This document shows, piece by piece, positions 20,971-36,888 of a stretch of DNA of 64,000 bases. How positions within the stretch are numbered: position 1 is the stretch's first letter; each line of letters begins with the position of its first letter. This DNA is from Phaeosaccion multiseriatum (Eukaryota > Ochrophyta, other classes): positions 7,254,001 to 7,318,000 of the forward strand of contig OZ218950.1 of assembly GCA_965112735.1 (NCBI GenBank), read 5' to 3'. Under the pieces are notes generated by a model. It was not told where the DNA came from and made no database searches. It saw only the letters and a list, made by a program, of their open reading frames with translations. Both the position numbers and the translations under genes were made by a program.

Positions 20971-23375
20971 GACTCGTCGAGCAGCAGCATTCAATGGGCA
21001 GCAGCTGCAGCACTTGTGATACAGCAGTTGGTGATACAGCAGCACCAGCGCCACCAGCAGCACCAGCAGAAGCGGCGCTGCAGGGGGGCAAACCATGTCA
21101 GAGTCCGCGGCAACCAAAAGCCAAAAGCCTCTCTCTACAGCGCATCGACTGCGCACACGCGCACAGAGTCTTTCTCCCGGGGTACTCACTCCTCCCACTT
21201 CCATCCAACTATCCAACTAGTATAAACACACTGGAGAGAGGATACAAGTGATTCTCGTCTTCGCCTTGGGGCATTCCTACCGCCTCCTACAAGGTCGAGC
21301 ATGCATCGGGTGTGACGGGATGGGGAGTGACCGCGGTGCGAGGAAGCGGGGTCGGCGCCATGGTAGGCATCATGGTAGGAGCCATCGAGGGCTTCATCAT
21401 GGTGAGGGCGGGCACGGGTGGGGGGGGTGGAGGGGGTGGAGGGGTCTCGCACTCCGCGGAGGGCTCCATAGGGCAAGCACCACACGCGATGCTGGCAAAG
21501 CCGCCGTTCCCACCACAACCGCGGCAGTCCTTGATGCCAAACATGTTGAACATGTTGCATCCCAAGCCAACACCAGTCTGTTTGGACTTGCTGTCCGGGT
21601 CGATGAAGCAGGTGGCTCGACAACTGGGCTGTGTAGTCGGGGCGGCAGTTGGAGCCAATGAAGGCCCTGCGTCCGTCGGCACCTGCGAAGGGTATATTGA
21701 GGAGACCAAGCCAAGAGAGTAAGCATCGATGGGAGAGGAGAACAGCGCGCCTCAAGTCACCTTTTGGGTGTGTGGCGGTTGGTGGTATGGCGAAGGTGAC
21801 AAGAGTGCCGCAGTCCGCTCGTCAGCAGGGGGTCACTCACTCACTCACGCACTCCCGCACTGGGAGAGTGCGACTCTTGACTGACTGACTGACTGACTGA
21901 CTGACTGATCTCACGGGTTGTGGTGGTCACCGTCATCGCAAAGCTCGGCCTGCGATACCTTCCTGACCTTCCTGGCAAAAGCGTTCCGTCAAAGCGATAA
22001 GGCGATGCCTTTTGACTTTTAACACACGAGCAGGGGTGTTGGAGGATGTACACGCACGCACATACGTATGTACGTACATACGCACCCATTGCCTGTCAAA
22101 TGAAGAGGTGTCGAGACGGCAGCAGCCTGGGTAGAGAGGGAGAGTTAGTGCAAGAGGACAATTACCGCGAAAGACCGAGGCACCACAGCCCTGCAATAGG
22201 GAGGAACAGAAGGGCGTTCACGGAGAGGAGAGAGAGAGAGAGAGAGAGGGCAGCGAGGCCTTGTCCGGACCTCGCCGTGTAGAGAGTACGTATCAGTACG
22301 TATTGGAAGAGCAGAGGGTGGCAGTGCATCAGAGGTCGACGGCAGCCATGAAGACACCGGATGGATGGATGGCACTTGAAGACAGTCGAAGGCGTCGGAT
22401 CGATCGCTCTATGGGCGAGGAGAATAGAGCAGCATGAAGCATACAGCAAGGAAGAGAAGAGGGGTCCGCCTAACGGCCTAGCAAGGCCTTGGACAGCTGG
22501 GGGGGGGGGGCTTAAATCAGGTTGTTTGAGATTTGGCTTTGTTGTGCCTTTCTTCTGCTCCTTCGTTGGCACAGAGTCTCCCGACGCCCCCCACGCGTAC
22601 GCAGGGACGCACGCTCGAAACACCTCTACCCGCGCCTCTTGTATTCACTCGCCGCCACCGCCACCATGCTCTCCTCCAGCACCACCCACTACTTCTCCTC
22701 CTTCTCCTGCTCCTGCTTGTGCCCTGTCCGCCTTCACTGGGGGCTTGAGCGTGCGACCCCGTGACGGAGACTCGCAGCTTGTCATGGTCGGTGGATCATG
22801 TGACTGACTGACTGACTGACTGACTGACTGACTGACTGGTCCATCACTTGGAACAGACTGAGAGGCATGTGAGAGGCATATGGGCTGACTGTGAAGCGTG
22901 GGGGATGATCTCATCTCCTGCCGAGGGAAGCTGATCGGACCTTTGACCTGTGACCTTTGCCTTCTCTTCTTCCTCTAACACGCAGCACTGTGGCACGGCA
23001 CCTTCCTCAATAGACCAGGCCCTCAATCCAGTCAGTCAGTCAGTCAGTCAGTCAGGTATATCAGTCAGACAGTCAGTCAGTCAGTCAATCAGTCAGTCAG
23101 TCAGAGCGGCGATGGCCGACGCCTCTTGTTGAAGACTCCGACCCCTCCCCTCCCCGAAGGCTGGCAACAAGGAGGGCAACAAGGAGGTCCTTCGCCCTGT
23201 GCCTGGGCCTCTGTTGATTCGCTGATTCGCTCGGTCCACGCGTACGCCCGAGTCCACCTCGTGCCATCCATCCGTTGGAGGCGTTTCAGAATCCAGGGCC
23301 TGCGCCCCTCATGCCCAACCGTATCAACCGCTGTTGGCTCCTGCGCTGCTGCGCCTCTCCCCCACTTGAAGTGCC
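20971..23375. other. Convergent intergenic region between ALG2 and QTRT1
   Basis: About 2.4 kb with one doubtful coding stretch (21287-21690, minus). It also holds tandem copies of the TTGGTGATACAGCAG motif (21012-21042), a GACT run (21878-21907), an ACGTACGTA-rich patch (22058-22085), another GACT run (22799-22838) and a CAGT run (23029-23105). No convincing multi-exon gene was recognised. Confidence 0.45.
21287..21690 (-). CDS. Possible exon of a secreted Cys-rich, PT-repeat protein
   Basis: An open stretch on the minus strand follows a good acceptor (CCCTTCGCAG at about 21690). It encodes PSLAPTAAPTTQPSCRATC, a Cys-rich block (GCNMF, DCRGCGGNGG, CGACPMEPSAEC), a proline run and PSMAPTMMPTMAPT, ending at a TAG. 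Cys-rich blocks joined by P/T/A repeats are common in extracellular proteins of stramenopiles. No upstream exon with a start or signal peptide could be identified, so this may be a partial gene, a pseudogene or chance. The overlapping frame from 21755 is less protein-like. Confidence 0.35.
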
Positions 23376-27555
<4,180 letters not shown>

Positions 27556-28278
27556 CTCGGACAGAGAGCTCTTTCTCTTCTCGCTTCTCAACACCGCTGC
27601 TGCAGCGCTTTCCGATGCAGCTGCATTCCTACCACACAACCTTCTCCAACCACGTGTGCTCTCCTATGCTGCTTTGGTTGACGCTGAGGGAGCTACACAT
27701 TTGTATAGGGCGGGGTGCCTACCCGAGGCGTGCCTAATAGTAAAATCAGTGACATACTTGAGGGCGGGAAATCAACAATCTCGACAACATAAGAGAAAAA
27801 TCTGATCAATTCTCTTCCTCTCTTCTCCTCCTCTCCTTCTGCAGCTCGTTCTGTGGTGGTAGCTCTATTGTAGCTACTTGGGGGAAGAAAGGGCCTTCTC
27901 CGTTCGGTTATTCCCGTTGGAGGTTGGAGGGGGCTTGACTTCGCAGGACGCTTTGCTTGGGGTGCACAAATCACAAAGCGAGCTCGCTCCCCAGAAGCCC
28001 GTGGCAGCCCCTGCTGGTCTAGATGAGACAGCTAGGTGGATAGAATATAGAAGGGAAAGGAGAGGATGTTCCCTGCTCGCTCGTTGTTGATTGGGCTCAA
28101 TTCTTTCCCCCTCCCCTTCTGCTACTGTTTGCTACTTACACCCCACACCTCATATTTACAGGCGTGCTCCTGCGCCTGGGCTTTTTACATATTCACATAC
28201 ATATGCCACTGAAACTCATCCTACAGTTACACAGTTGTGCTCTCTTTGCTCTGCAGTGCCACCTTCCTCGCATTGTCT
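27556..28278. other. Intergenic region, ceramidase 3' end to QTRT1 5' end
   Basis: About 720 bases between two genes on the same (minus) strand. It should contain the QTRT1 promoter. No gene, tRNA-like structure or clear element was recognised. Confidence 0.45.
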
Positions 28279-29453
28279 TCACGGCGCCTTGAGCTTGTTG
28301 GCTTGTTTCTGCTTCGTCACTTCTTCCCCCTTCGCCTCGTGCCCCTTCCCCTCTCTCCCTCCGCCGAGCTTGACGTAGGGCAGGAAGGGCAGGGTGAAAC
28401 GTAGCTGAGGGTTGAGACCTCTCTTCAAGCCGCTGTAGAACTGGGGGAACACCACGGCGATGTAGCTGTAGTAGCCCATGAGCACCTGAGGGGAGCAGCG
28501 AGCGAGGCTGTCCGTTGAGGCAGCCGCAGGATGGCGAAGAGCATGCAAGTATATTGCATGGAACCTCTCTCACTCACATGCCACACCGCGTGAAGCTGCG
28601 GGTTGGGGCCCCTTTGCATCTGCTCGCAGAAGTGATAATCGACCTGGTGCGGGAGGAAGAGAGAGAGGGGAAAGAGCAGGAGGGCGGGAGAGAGGCGCAG
28701 GAGCAGGAGCAGCACCGCAAGAGGTTAGGCCCGTTGTATCATCCGTCCGCAGCAGGCCCTGAGGCGTCACTAGTCTTGACCCCTTTCCGTCCCCCCCCCC
28801 CTCCTCCTCCTCCTCCTCCTCCTCCTCCTCCTCCTCCTCCTCCTCCTCCTCCCTCCTTCGGCCTACTCCGGGCACAGCCCCTTCCCCCCTCTTGTGTGTC
28901 TCCCGAGCCACCCCTCCTCCCTCCCCAGCAAGCAATAACAGCCCACACAACAGCTTCCACAGCAACCCCCACTCAGCCACTTTCAGTTTCAGATGCAATT
29001 GAAAAGTAAACCACTGAGCCTGCCAGCCATTCAACCAACCAGCCAGCCACTCACCAGCCAGAAGCCCCCCGCTGCCAGCGCCGCCGCCCAAGCCCAGCGC
29101 TGCACCTTCCTGGCGGGCTCCATGCCGGGCCAGCGGTCCCTCCCCATGTAGATGAGGCTCGTCTTGAGAGTGTTGAGCAGCATCAGCACCACGAAGTGCA
29201 CCTGGAACGTCGTCACCCACCTAACGGGATGGCAGCAGACGACGCGTGGGGACATTAAGAGAGGGCGGGTGGAGAGTAGGGTTCAGAGGTCAGAGGGCCG
29301 GGGATAGGGCACATAGCAAAGGGAAGCGAAGGATGAAGGATGCTGTACGACAGAGCGAGAGGGTCGGCTGAGGCGGCGGGCTGACTGACTGACTGACTGA
29401 CTGACTGGCGACTGACGGAGTGCCGCAACACACACAGACATACACACACACAC

Positions 29454-29496
<43 letters not shown>

Positions 29497-30926
29497 CACA
29501 AAGACACACCCACCCACACCCACACACATACCCACCCCCCCCCACACACACACACTACACTCACTGACTGACCTACCTATATCTGTAGTGCAGGACGGCG
29601 AAGGCGACTCCATACAGGAGAAGCAGCGTCGCGAAGGCTGCCCTGCCCCTACTGCTGAAGACTCCCTTCCTGCCCCTAGCAAGGGCCATCTTGCCCCCTC
29701 CCCCCTGTACACTGCCCGGCAAGTACTCGCTGTATTGGACGTACAGGAGGCAAAGCCTAGGGAGGGGCGACAGTTGTTGGCCCAGCAGCCAGAGATCGAG
29801 CAATCGAGCGGCAAAGGGGAGACAGATAGGTAGGCACACAGGCAGGCAGGCTGTCAGTTGAGTTCAGGGGCCGGAGGCGGAGGGGAAGGGGTACCGAATG
29901 AACCGCCAAGAACAGCTCCGTAGCTCCCTCCGTACGAAAGGAGCTCACAACATGCCCTGCTCCTCTTCTTCTTCTTCTTCTTCTTCTTCTTCTTCTTCTT
30001 GTTGTTCCTCTTTCTCCTCCTCGCCCCAAGTGTAACGCACACCAAACACAGTGCCAGTACTGTACCCCATGTCCCCTTTGCACTCGAATGTCTGCAATAC
30101 TCACATACTCCACACCATGGGCGTCTCGTCCGCCTGTTGCCCCTCAAAGGTGAGCGACATGTGAAACAGCACCGAGCCCACGCCGATGACCACCACCAGC
30201 AGAGACAGCACCACAAACTGCCATCCGTGACGGTGCAGAGCGCTTTGACGGGCGCCCCATAAGCCCTGCTCGGCGACAGAGGCGCCAAGTACGTGGTGTG
30301 AGGGAGGGAGGGAGAGAGACGGATGGAGAGAGGGCATAAACGGAAGGACCACGCTCACAGTCACTCACCCCAAGGATGAGAGCGGAGTTCGTGACCGTGT
30401 TCCAGAACTCAGCCAGTAGCGGAGTGACGGTATAGTTCGACTCACACCTTAGCGATTAGACCGAGGCCGAGAGGGTGGAGCGGGAGCGGAGAGGAGCAAG
30501 CAGGGTTAGAGAGGTGTGTGGGCGTCTCTTTGGCGCCACTTTGGATGCGTGTCTAGCAGCGAGGTCTAAAGTGATTCGATAGTGATTGATTCGTCTTCCA
30601 GTCAGGCCAGCAGCGGCACGGAGGGGTAGCCCTCTGAAAAAGCTCAGAGTCCAAACCCTTTGGTTTTTATACATCCCTTTTTCTCCCATTCTGTGGCCCC
30701 TCGCCTCTTTTCTAGAGCTTGCAGCAATCGCCCTAGCCTCGTCATTTCAGGCAGTAGCTATAGCAGCGGGATTCTCAGCCACAGGAGGCTATCGCCCCCC
30801 AGCAACAAGCCAGACGGCCCCCCTCAGCAACAATCACTTCAACGACGACACGCACCAGTCGATGGAGGAAGTAATAGGACCCCAAAAGCCCTCCGGAGCC
30901 GGTGACTGTAAGCTGCTGTTATTCAT
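28279..30926 (-). CDS. Alkaline ceramidase (ACER/YPC1 family)
   Basis: Integral ER/Golgi membrane amidase that hydrolyses ceramide to sphingosine and fatty acid. Exons (minus): 30856-30926, 30369-30447, 30105-30265, 29577-29756, 29055-29220, 28578-28643 and 28279-28485, giving 309 residues, a normal length. The N-terminus GFWGPITSSIDWC joins across the first intron to ESNYTVTPLLAEFW, creating the calcium site D23-W24-x-E26-x-N28...E37 with the spacing known from human ACER3. Catalytic and zinc residues are visible: Ser and His in GSVLFHMSL, Asp in ADETPMVW, and His-x3-His in LHAVWH. Several hydrophobic segments fit the seven-helix CREST fold. The C-terminus is Lys-rich (KGEEVTKQKQANK). The donor in exon 1 is GTGCGT inside the Trp codon. 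Confidence 0.93.
28797..28856. repeat. (CTC)n microsatellite
   Basis: About 18 CTC/TCC triplets in a ceramidase intron (GGA on the coding strand). Confidence 0.9.
29964..30005. repeat. (CTT)n microsatellite
   Basis: About 13 CTT triplets in the ceramidase intron between exons 3 and 4. Confidence 0.85.
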
Positions 30927-31420
30927 GCCTGAGGTCAGTCTTCTAGCGAGGGAGGCAGGCCCTTTTTGTTTGTGGCTGTTTTGTTTGGGCTTTTGTTTTG
31001 CGATTTTGCCGAGCGAAACAGTTTTAGTTTCAGCTTCTTGTGACACGTGTGTGACTCTGAGGCTAGGGTTGGAAAGCAAAGAAAGCACACAGGGGAACCA
31101 AGAAGAGGGAGAGTACAGGTGAATACCGAGGAACAGTGGAGACACTTCGTGTGGATTCGACTCAGCTATTATGAACCGTTCCTGCAGTGAGCAGCGGGCG
31201 GCTCCCTGCTTCCAATCCCTTCCTTCAACCCATGTCTTTCATGTTGGTAGGAGTAAGATTGCACCCCATGCTATCGCTTCTTACCCCTCCTGTCTCTTGT
31301 TTTCGGTCCCTGTCTCCTCTCCCTCTCGCTCTTTTCCCACAGGGACAGAGCAGGGAGCGCAGGAGAAACAGGAGGATAGGGTGGGTGGCGTTGTTGGTAT
31401 CTCAATCAACGAGGGGCACA
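30927..31420. promoter_or_regulatory. Divergent intergenic region, ceramidase / SLC35B1
   Basis: About 490 bases between divergent start codons. It has T-rich patches (30962-31010) and a pyrimidine tract before 31342. It presumably contains both promoters; no defined element was recognised. Confidence 0.45.
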
Positions 31421-32708
31421 ATGGCCGAAGGCCACGCCAATGGCGCAGGTGGGGGTAAGGTTGTGAAGGGCGGATCCTCCATCCCGGCGGAGCTGAGCTT
31501 GCTCATCGCGGTGGGGGGCATCTTCGGATGCTACATGGGTAGCGGAGTGCTTCAGGTGTGTGGATGGTGTATGCATATGTGAGGAAACAAGGGCAGAGGA
31601 TGCGTGGCCAGCAAATGTGGTGGCGGGCGCCCGAGGGTCTTGGGGCTTTGCAGAGTCGTACTGCAAACTGCGAATTGGGGACCATGGATCCGCGGCTCAC
31701 CCACCGCTGTTTGCCTCTTGTCTGTCTGGCCGGCACCGCTCGCTGACTGGCCCCTACACCCGCCCACCCCTCAGGAGCACATCTTCAAGTACCGCACGGA
31801 GGACGGCGGCCGCTTCACGCAAACGTTCTTCTTGCTGTGGGCGCAGGTGAGAGAGAGGTGGGCCAAGGCCGAGGGTAGGAATATAAGAGGAGGGGGGCGA
31901 GGGCTGACTCAGAGCAGCGGATGGCAGCCGATGGCAGGGCAGACAGCAGGGAGACGCCGTGCAGCTTCTCTTCGTACGCAGCGCAGGCCCTACTCGTTGG
32001 GGAGGAGGCAGAGGAAGGAGCTGCCTGCCCCCCTTGCTCTTGCTCTACCGCCCACTCAGACCCCTCCCTTGCTTGTTGCAGTGTGTGGTGAACGTCATCT
32101 TCGCTCGCGTCATGATGATGGTGATGCCCCGCAGCGGCATGAACACGCCGCACAAGCTCTTTGGCATGGCGGGGGGCGCTTACATCGGGGCCATGGTCTG
32201 CTCGTTGGAGGTGAGGGAGTGAGTGAGTAAGTGAGTGAGTGAGTGAATACATTCAGTGAATGAGCTGATAACTGGGGTCTGTCTATTCAGAACACACCAC
32301 CCCAACCACAAGCATTAGAAGAGGTTTACACCGTGCAAGTGTGACACTATCGCTCATGCCTTGGAAGGCAATGAATGCAATGTGCTGACCCCACCCCCCT
32401 CGTTGTTTCGAGCTTTTAGACGCCCCTCCGCTGGACTGACCCCGACCATCCCATCTCATCTCTTCTTTGCTTCTCTGCTTTGCTTCCGTCAGGCGCTGAA
32501 GTACGTGTCCTTCCCCACGAAGGAACTTGGAAAGAGCTGCAAGATGATTCCCGTCATGTAAGTCAGCCCATATGCCTGCCCATATGCCTGCCCATTGCCT
32601 CTGCCTTGCCTGCCGGCCCCCATTTACTGCCTTAAGCTATACACCACCATCTTTCAGCAATATCACGCCTCTAACAACAACAACACCACCACCACCAATA
32701 ACAACACC

Positions 32709-32760
<52 letters not shown>

Positions 32761-34581
32761 CACACAGGCTGTTCGGAGTACTGTTCGGCAGCAAGCGCTA
32801 CAACACGCGAGAATACATGTGTGTCGCGCTCATCACAGCTGGCATCGTTACCTTCAACCTGTCCGCCAAGCACTCGCACAAGGGCGGAAGAGACGACTCC
32901 GCCTACGGACTTGTGCTGCTGGCCTTGAGTCTTGTCATGGATGGAGTGTGCGGCGTCACGCAGGAGAGGCTTAAGAAGGCGTGCAAGCCAGAGGTGCACG
33001 AGATGGTGAGGATGGGGATGGCAGTGGATGGGGGTTAGTGGGATGAGGATGGCAGTGGATGGGGGTTAGTGGGATGAGGATGGCAGTGGATGGGGGTTAG
33101 TGGGATGAGGATGGCAGTGGATGGGGGTTAGTGGGATGAGGATGTCAGTGGATGGGGGTTAGTGGGATGAGGATGGCAGTGGATGGGGGTTGGGGATGGC
33201 AGTGGATGGGGGGTTAGTGGGATGAGGATGGCAGTGGACGGTGGGGGGGGGGGGCTGGTGTTTGTGCCGGGAGGGCAAAAGGATTTATATACAGTATCTT
33301 GTCTGACGTACTGCTCTTTCCTGACCGCGCTGCTGCCCTGTCTTGCTTGACTTGCTGCCTGCCTGACTGTACATATATATATATATACTACAATCCTGCT
33401 CAGATGTTTCACATGAACATGTGGGCTTTGGCGCTGCTGTCCCTGGCGTGCCTCGTAACTGGGGACGGGGCCAGCGGCCTCAGCTTCTGCATGGACAACC
33501 CAGGTCAGTAGTCAGCGGTCAGCGGTTAGGGAGTGAGGAGCAGGACCTGCCTGTCTGCCTGCCTGCCTACCTGCCTGCCTGTCTGCCTGTCTGCCTGCCT
33601 GTCTGCCTGTCTGTCTGGCTGTCTGTCTATCTGTATGTCTGTCGGAAGGTGTGTGGGCATGTCTGTTGGGAGGTGTGTGGGCATGTCTGCAGCGTCTACA
33701 CACTCCTGGAGACTCTTGGCAGCAACAGGCTCCAAGAGGCTTCAAAAGGCTCGTGATACCACATTATCACAGACTCTTGGCAGCAAAAGGCTCCAAAAGG
33801 CTCGTGATACCACATTATCACAGACTCTTGGCAGCAAGGCTCGTGAAGGCTCGTGGCACATTATATCACGCGTGGTGTGTGTGTGTGGGTGGAGCCGTGT
33901 CTGTCGGTGTCTCTCCCCCCTCCCCTCCTCTCTTAGCTTTGCGCTCTCTTTGGTTTACGCCAGACTCTCTGACGACCCCCCCCCTCCGACTGCTGCTGCT
34001 GTATCACCAACTGCTGCTGCTGCTCTGCACTGTGTATGGCAAACTGCTCCACGCAGCCATCTTGACGGACATCGTGCTGTTCGCAGCGGCGGCGGCAATG
34101 GGGCAGAACTTCATCTACTTCACCATCAAGGTACGTAGGGGGAGTGTCTCTAGGATAGAGGCGGATGGTGGTGGATGGTGGTGGATGTTAGCGGATGGTA
34201 GGGGGGGTGTCTGTAGGATAGGGGTGGGGTGGGCGGCGTGTGTCCCTGTCTGGTCTCAGTGCGCCTCTGCTCTCAGGCTCTGTATGATGCACCCTCTGTG
34301 ATTCTGACGATACCCTCCTTCCCCTTCTCTGTGTGTTCTGTATCACCAACCCCTTCACCTGTGTAACTGTCAAACAGAACTTCAACCCGCTGGTGTGCAC
34401 CACCATCACCACGACCCGCAAGTTCTTCACTATCCTCCTGTCCGTCATTTACTTCCAAAACCCCATGAACGTCAAGCAGTGGATAGGCGTCTTGCTTGTC
34501 TTTGCGGGCATTGGAGGAGAGATGTTCGGCAAGTACCACCGGCACAAGGCCAACGCCCAGGGGGCGGGCAAGCAGAAGTGA
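31421..34581 (+). CDS. SLC35B1/HUT1-like ER nucleotide-sugar transporter
   Basis: Multi-spanning carrier of the SLC35B1 branch (UDP-galactose transporter-related; also described as the ER ATP/ADP exchanger AXER). Exons: 31421-31555, 31775-31846, 32082-32210, 32493-32557, 32768-33005, 33404-33503, 34057-34130 and 34378-34581, giving 338 residues, typical for the family. Conserved stretches include [51 protein letters not shown] and [19 protein letters not shown], followed by [15 protein letters not shown]. Ten or so hydrophobic segments alternate with short loops. The Lys-rich tail (ending AGKQK) faces the cytosol in this family and may aid ER retention. The substrate cannot be told from sequence alone. 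Introns hold AAC triplets and two minisatellites. Confidence 0.88.
32664..32766. repeat. (AAC)n/(ACC)n microsatellite
   Basis: AAC triplets with ACC and AAT variants, ending one base before the acceptor region of exon 32768 in the SLC35B1 gene. Confidence 0.85.
33006..33241. repeat. 31-bp minisatellite containing GGATGGCAGTGGATGG
   Basis: About seven units of GATGAGGATGGCAGTGGATG plus GGGGTTAGTGG in an SLC35B1 intron. It is an expansion of a motif dispersed elsewhere in the window. Confidence 0.9.
33700..33862. repeat. 50-60 bp minisatellite
   Basis: About three imperfect units containing GACTCTTGGCAGCAA, AGGCTCCAAAAGGCTCGTG and ATACCACATTATCACA, in the SLC35B1 intron before exon 34057. Confidence 0.85.
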
Positions 34582-35997
34582 GGCGACTGATGACTTACTT
34601 GCAGGACGGACATAGAGGGCGGTGGGAGGGCAGGGTAGTGTGAGAAGGGGAGAGCGAAGGAGGGAGAGGGAGGGGAAGAGAGAGACAGCCCTTCTCTTTT
34701 GCTGCTGGCGGCCGGGAATGTGCAGCCAAGGGGGGACGGAACCGAGCACGCTGGGCACGGCACGGAGGAGAAGGGCCACAGAGGGTAGCATGGAGAGGGG
34801 GGGGCAGGGAGGAGTGGAGGAGGTGAGCGAAAGGGAGGGAGCTCGGTCAGGGATCAGGGAGGGCTTCGAAGAAAAGAGGCTGAGTCAGGGACGATGAAGG
34901 AGGCTTCAAGAAGACGGCATGGGCGGGGGGCGGCCTCAGTCTTCTCTCCGCCCAGCGATAGAAGGGCGAGGGCAAAAGGAGAGAGAGAGAGGAGGGAAGG
35001 AAGAGGGGAGGGAGGGAGGGAAGAGCGCTAAGCGCTTGCTCTCCCGGCTGCGAGTGACTGCTCCACGTTGCTTGCTACTCAAGTCGAAGCGAGACTCAGA
35101 GAAGGCTAAGACAAGGTGAGTCCGCTTGAAGCCCCTCCTCCCCCCTCTCTCTGTGGATGATGCCGCATAGAGAGCTAGCTATTACTTCGTACAACAGATG
35201 ACAATTGCCACTCGTACTCCCTCGACTAGCCCTTGGGCCATGATGACGCGGGCTTTGGACGTGGCACACACAAAACCAAAGCTTGAACTGCGCCATTGGA
35301 CTGAAACTCACAAAGAGGGAAGGTCCTCGGCCTGGCCCTGACCTCTCCTCACTGTACATAGCGGTGCCGAAAAACGGTATTCGCCAGCTGTGAGGCGAGG
35401 TCTGTGGTCTTCGCCGCAGCTGCAGCACACGCACATATCCAAGACCGCTCCGCAGTGTTTTGCTTGCCTGCCCTTACCCTGTTGTATGTTGCTGGCCTAT
35501 ATATATGCCCATTCTTTTTGTTGCTTGCCTCCCTGTTGTTGCATGTTGTGCGTCTGTAAGGACAGGCAGTGACGCTTCCTTCCTTGTGATTTGGTATGCT
35601 TCCATCGCTAACCTGATCATCTGACTGCCCCTGCTGCTGCCCATATGACTGCTGCTGCTTGCTGTCTCCACGGGTTGCTCCATTGGTTGGTGTTTTCCCT
35701 CGCTGGCCAGCCAGGCCCACGCGCCGAGTAAGTGTGTTGGAGGGCGCCAACGGACGAGTCACATGTAGAGAAGGAGCACGAGGAGGAGCATGAGGAGTGC
35801 CACGCCTGAGAAGGGTCAGAGAAGGGTCGGAGAAGGGTCAGAGAAGGGTCTGAGAAGGGTCGGCCTTCACAACCTCCCTTGTGTTCAGAGGAGGCGAGAG
35901 GCCAAGAGGGGGAAGAGGGGGAAGGGGCGAGGAGGGGGGCAGTACAAGATGTCCACTCCAGGCACAGGCCGCTCTCACTCGCGGTCCAGCAGCAGCA

Positions 35998-36032
<35 letters not shown>

Positions 36033-36888
36033 TTGGTCATAGGTGGTGAGGAGGAGGGGCGGTGGACTGGCCAGCGTCGTCCCCCCTCGGGAGCAAGGGT
36101 ACGAACAAGGCACATGGGGCAAGGTATATGGGTTGGGGGGGACACAGGGGGGCCCAAGTCTATTACATGTATGCGTGTGCGAGGCCCTCAGAGGGAAAGG
36201 AGCTTTGCTGTGGTGTGGGCTTCTGCGGTGGGGTGGAGGGGTACACCGTAAGTTATTAAACGGGAGGCGTACGGCGTACAGCAGGCTGTTTTTTTGTTTT
36301 TTGTAGTGTAGGTGTTGTCAAACGGCAATGACAACAAATAGAGGTAGAGCGTAGGTAAGGTTAGGTAAGATTGGGTGTAGGAAGGCGGTTGGAATTGCAT
36401 GAGTTGAAGAAACAAACCCCCAGACCGTTCTGAGCTTCACACACATCTACTACTGCTCAGGCCCACTCTGGTCCCCTCCCTCCTCTCAGAGGCTGGCAGC
36501 TTGCCCACTCTGGTCCCCTCCCTCCTCTCTTGCCCTTGGCGGCACGAGCTGATGCCCCACACATACATCTCCAACACCTCACCCATGGCCCATGCACCAC
36601 TTGTAGTGTGTTCCCACTGAAATCATTGCCTTCATTCACTGGGGGCTCATCCATCCAGCACCACCACCACCACAGGGCAGCCCTACAATCAGCAGCAGTT
36701 GGTGATACAGCAGCAGCCCCCCTTCCCGTAGCTCAGGGCGCCTCCTCGGGCCAGGCATATGGGCCAGGCGATTGATGCCTGCTCCATCTACCCTCAAGCC
36801 ATACTCTACAGCCCTTGCTCTACACTCCAGGCCGTTGCTCTTAGACCCTTGCCCTAGGCTTGCGCTACCTAGGCATTAGGCCAAGGCA
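34582..36888. other. Convergent intergenic region, SLC35B1 / aminopeptidase
   Basis: About 2.3 kb between two gene 3' ends. It contains purine-rich DNA, an AGAAGGGTC(A/G)G tandem patch (35811-35860), a CAG run (35990-36030) and a TTGGTGATACAGCAG motif (36691-36715). The minus-strand frame 35349-35762 (137 residues, Gln/Ser/Arg-rich) and the plus-strand frame 35790-36251 show no recognisable domain. I do not call a gene here. Confidence 0.45.

Noticed and set aside
35349-36251. Two moderate open frames (35349-35762 minus, 35790-36251 plus)
   Set aside because: No domain, no clear start context or splice partners, and partly low complexity. Transcription evidence would be needed.
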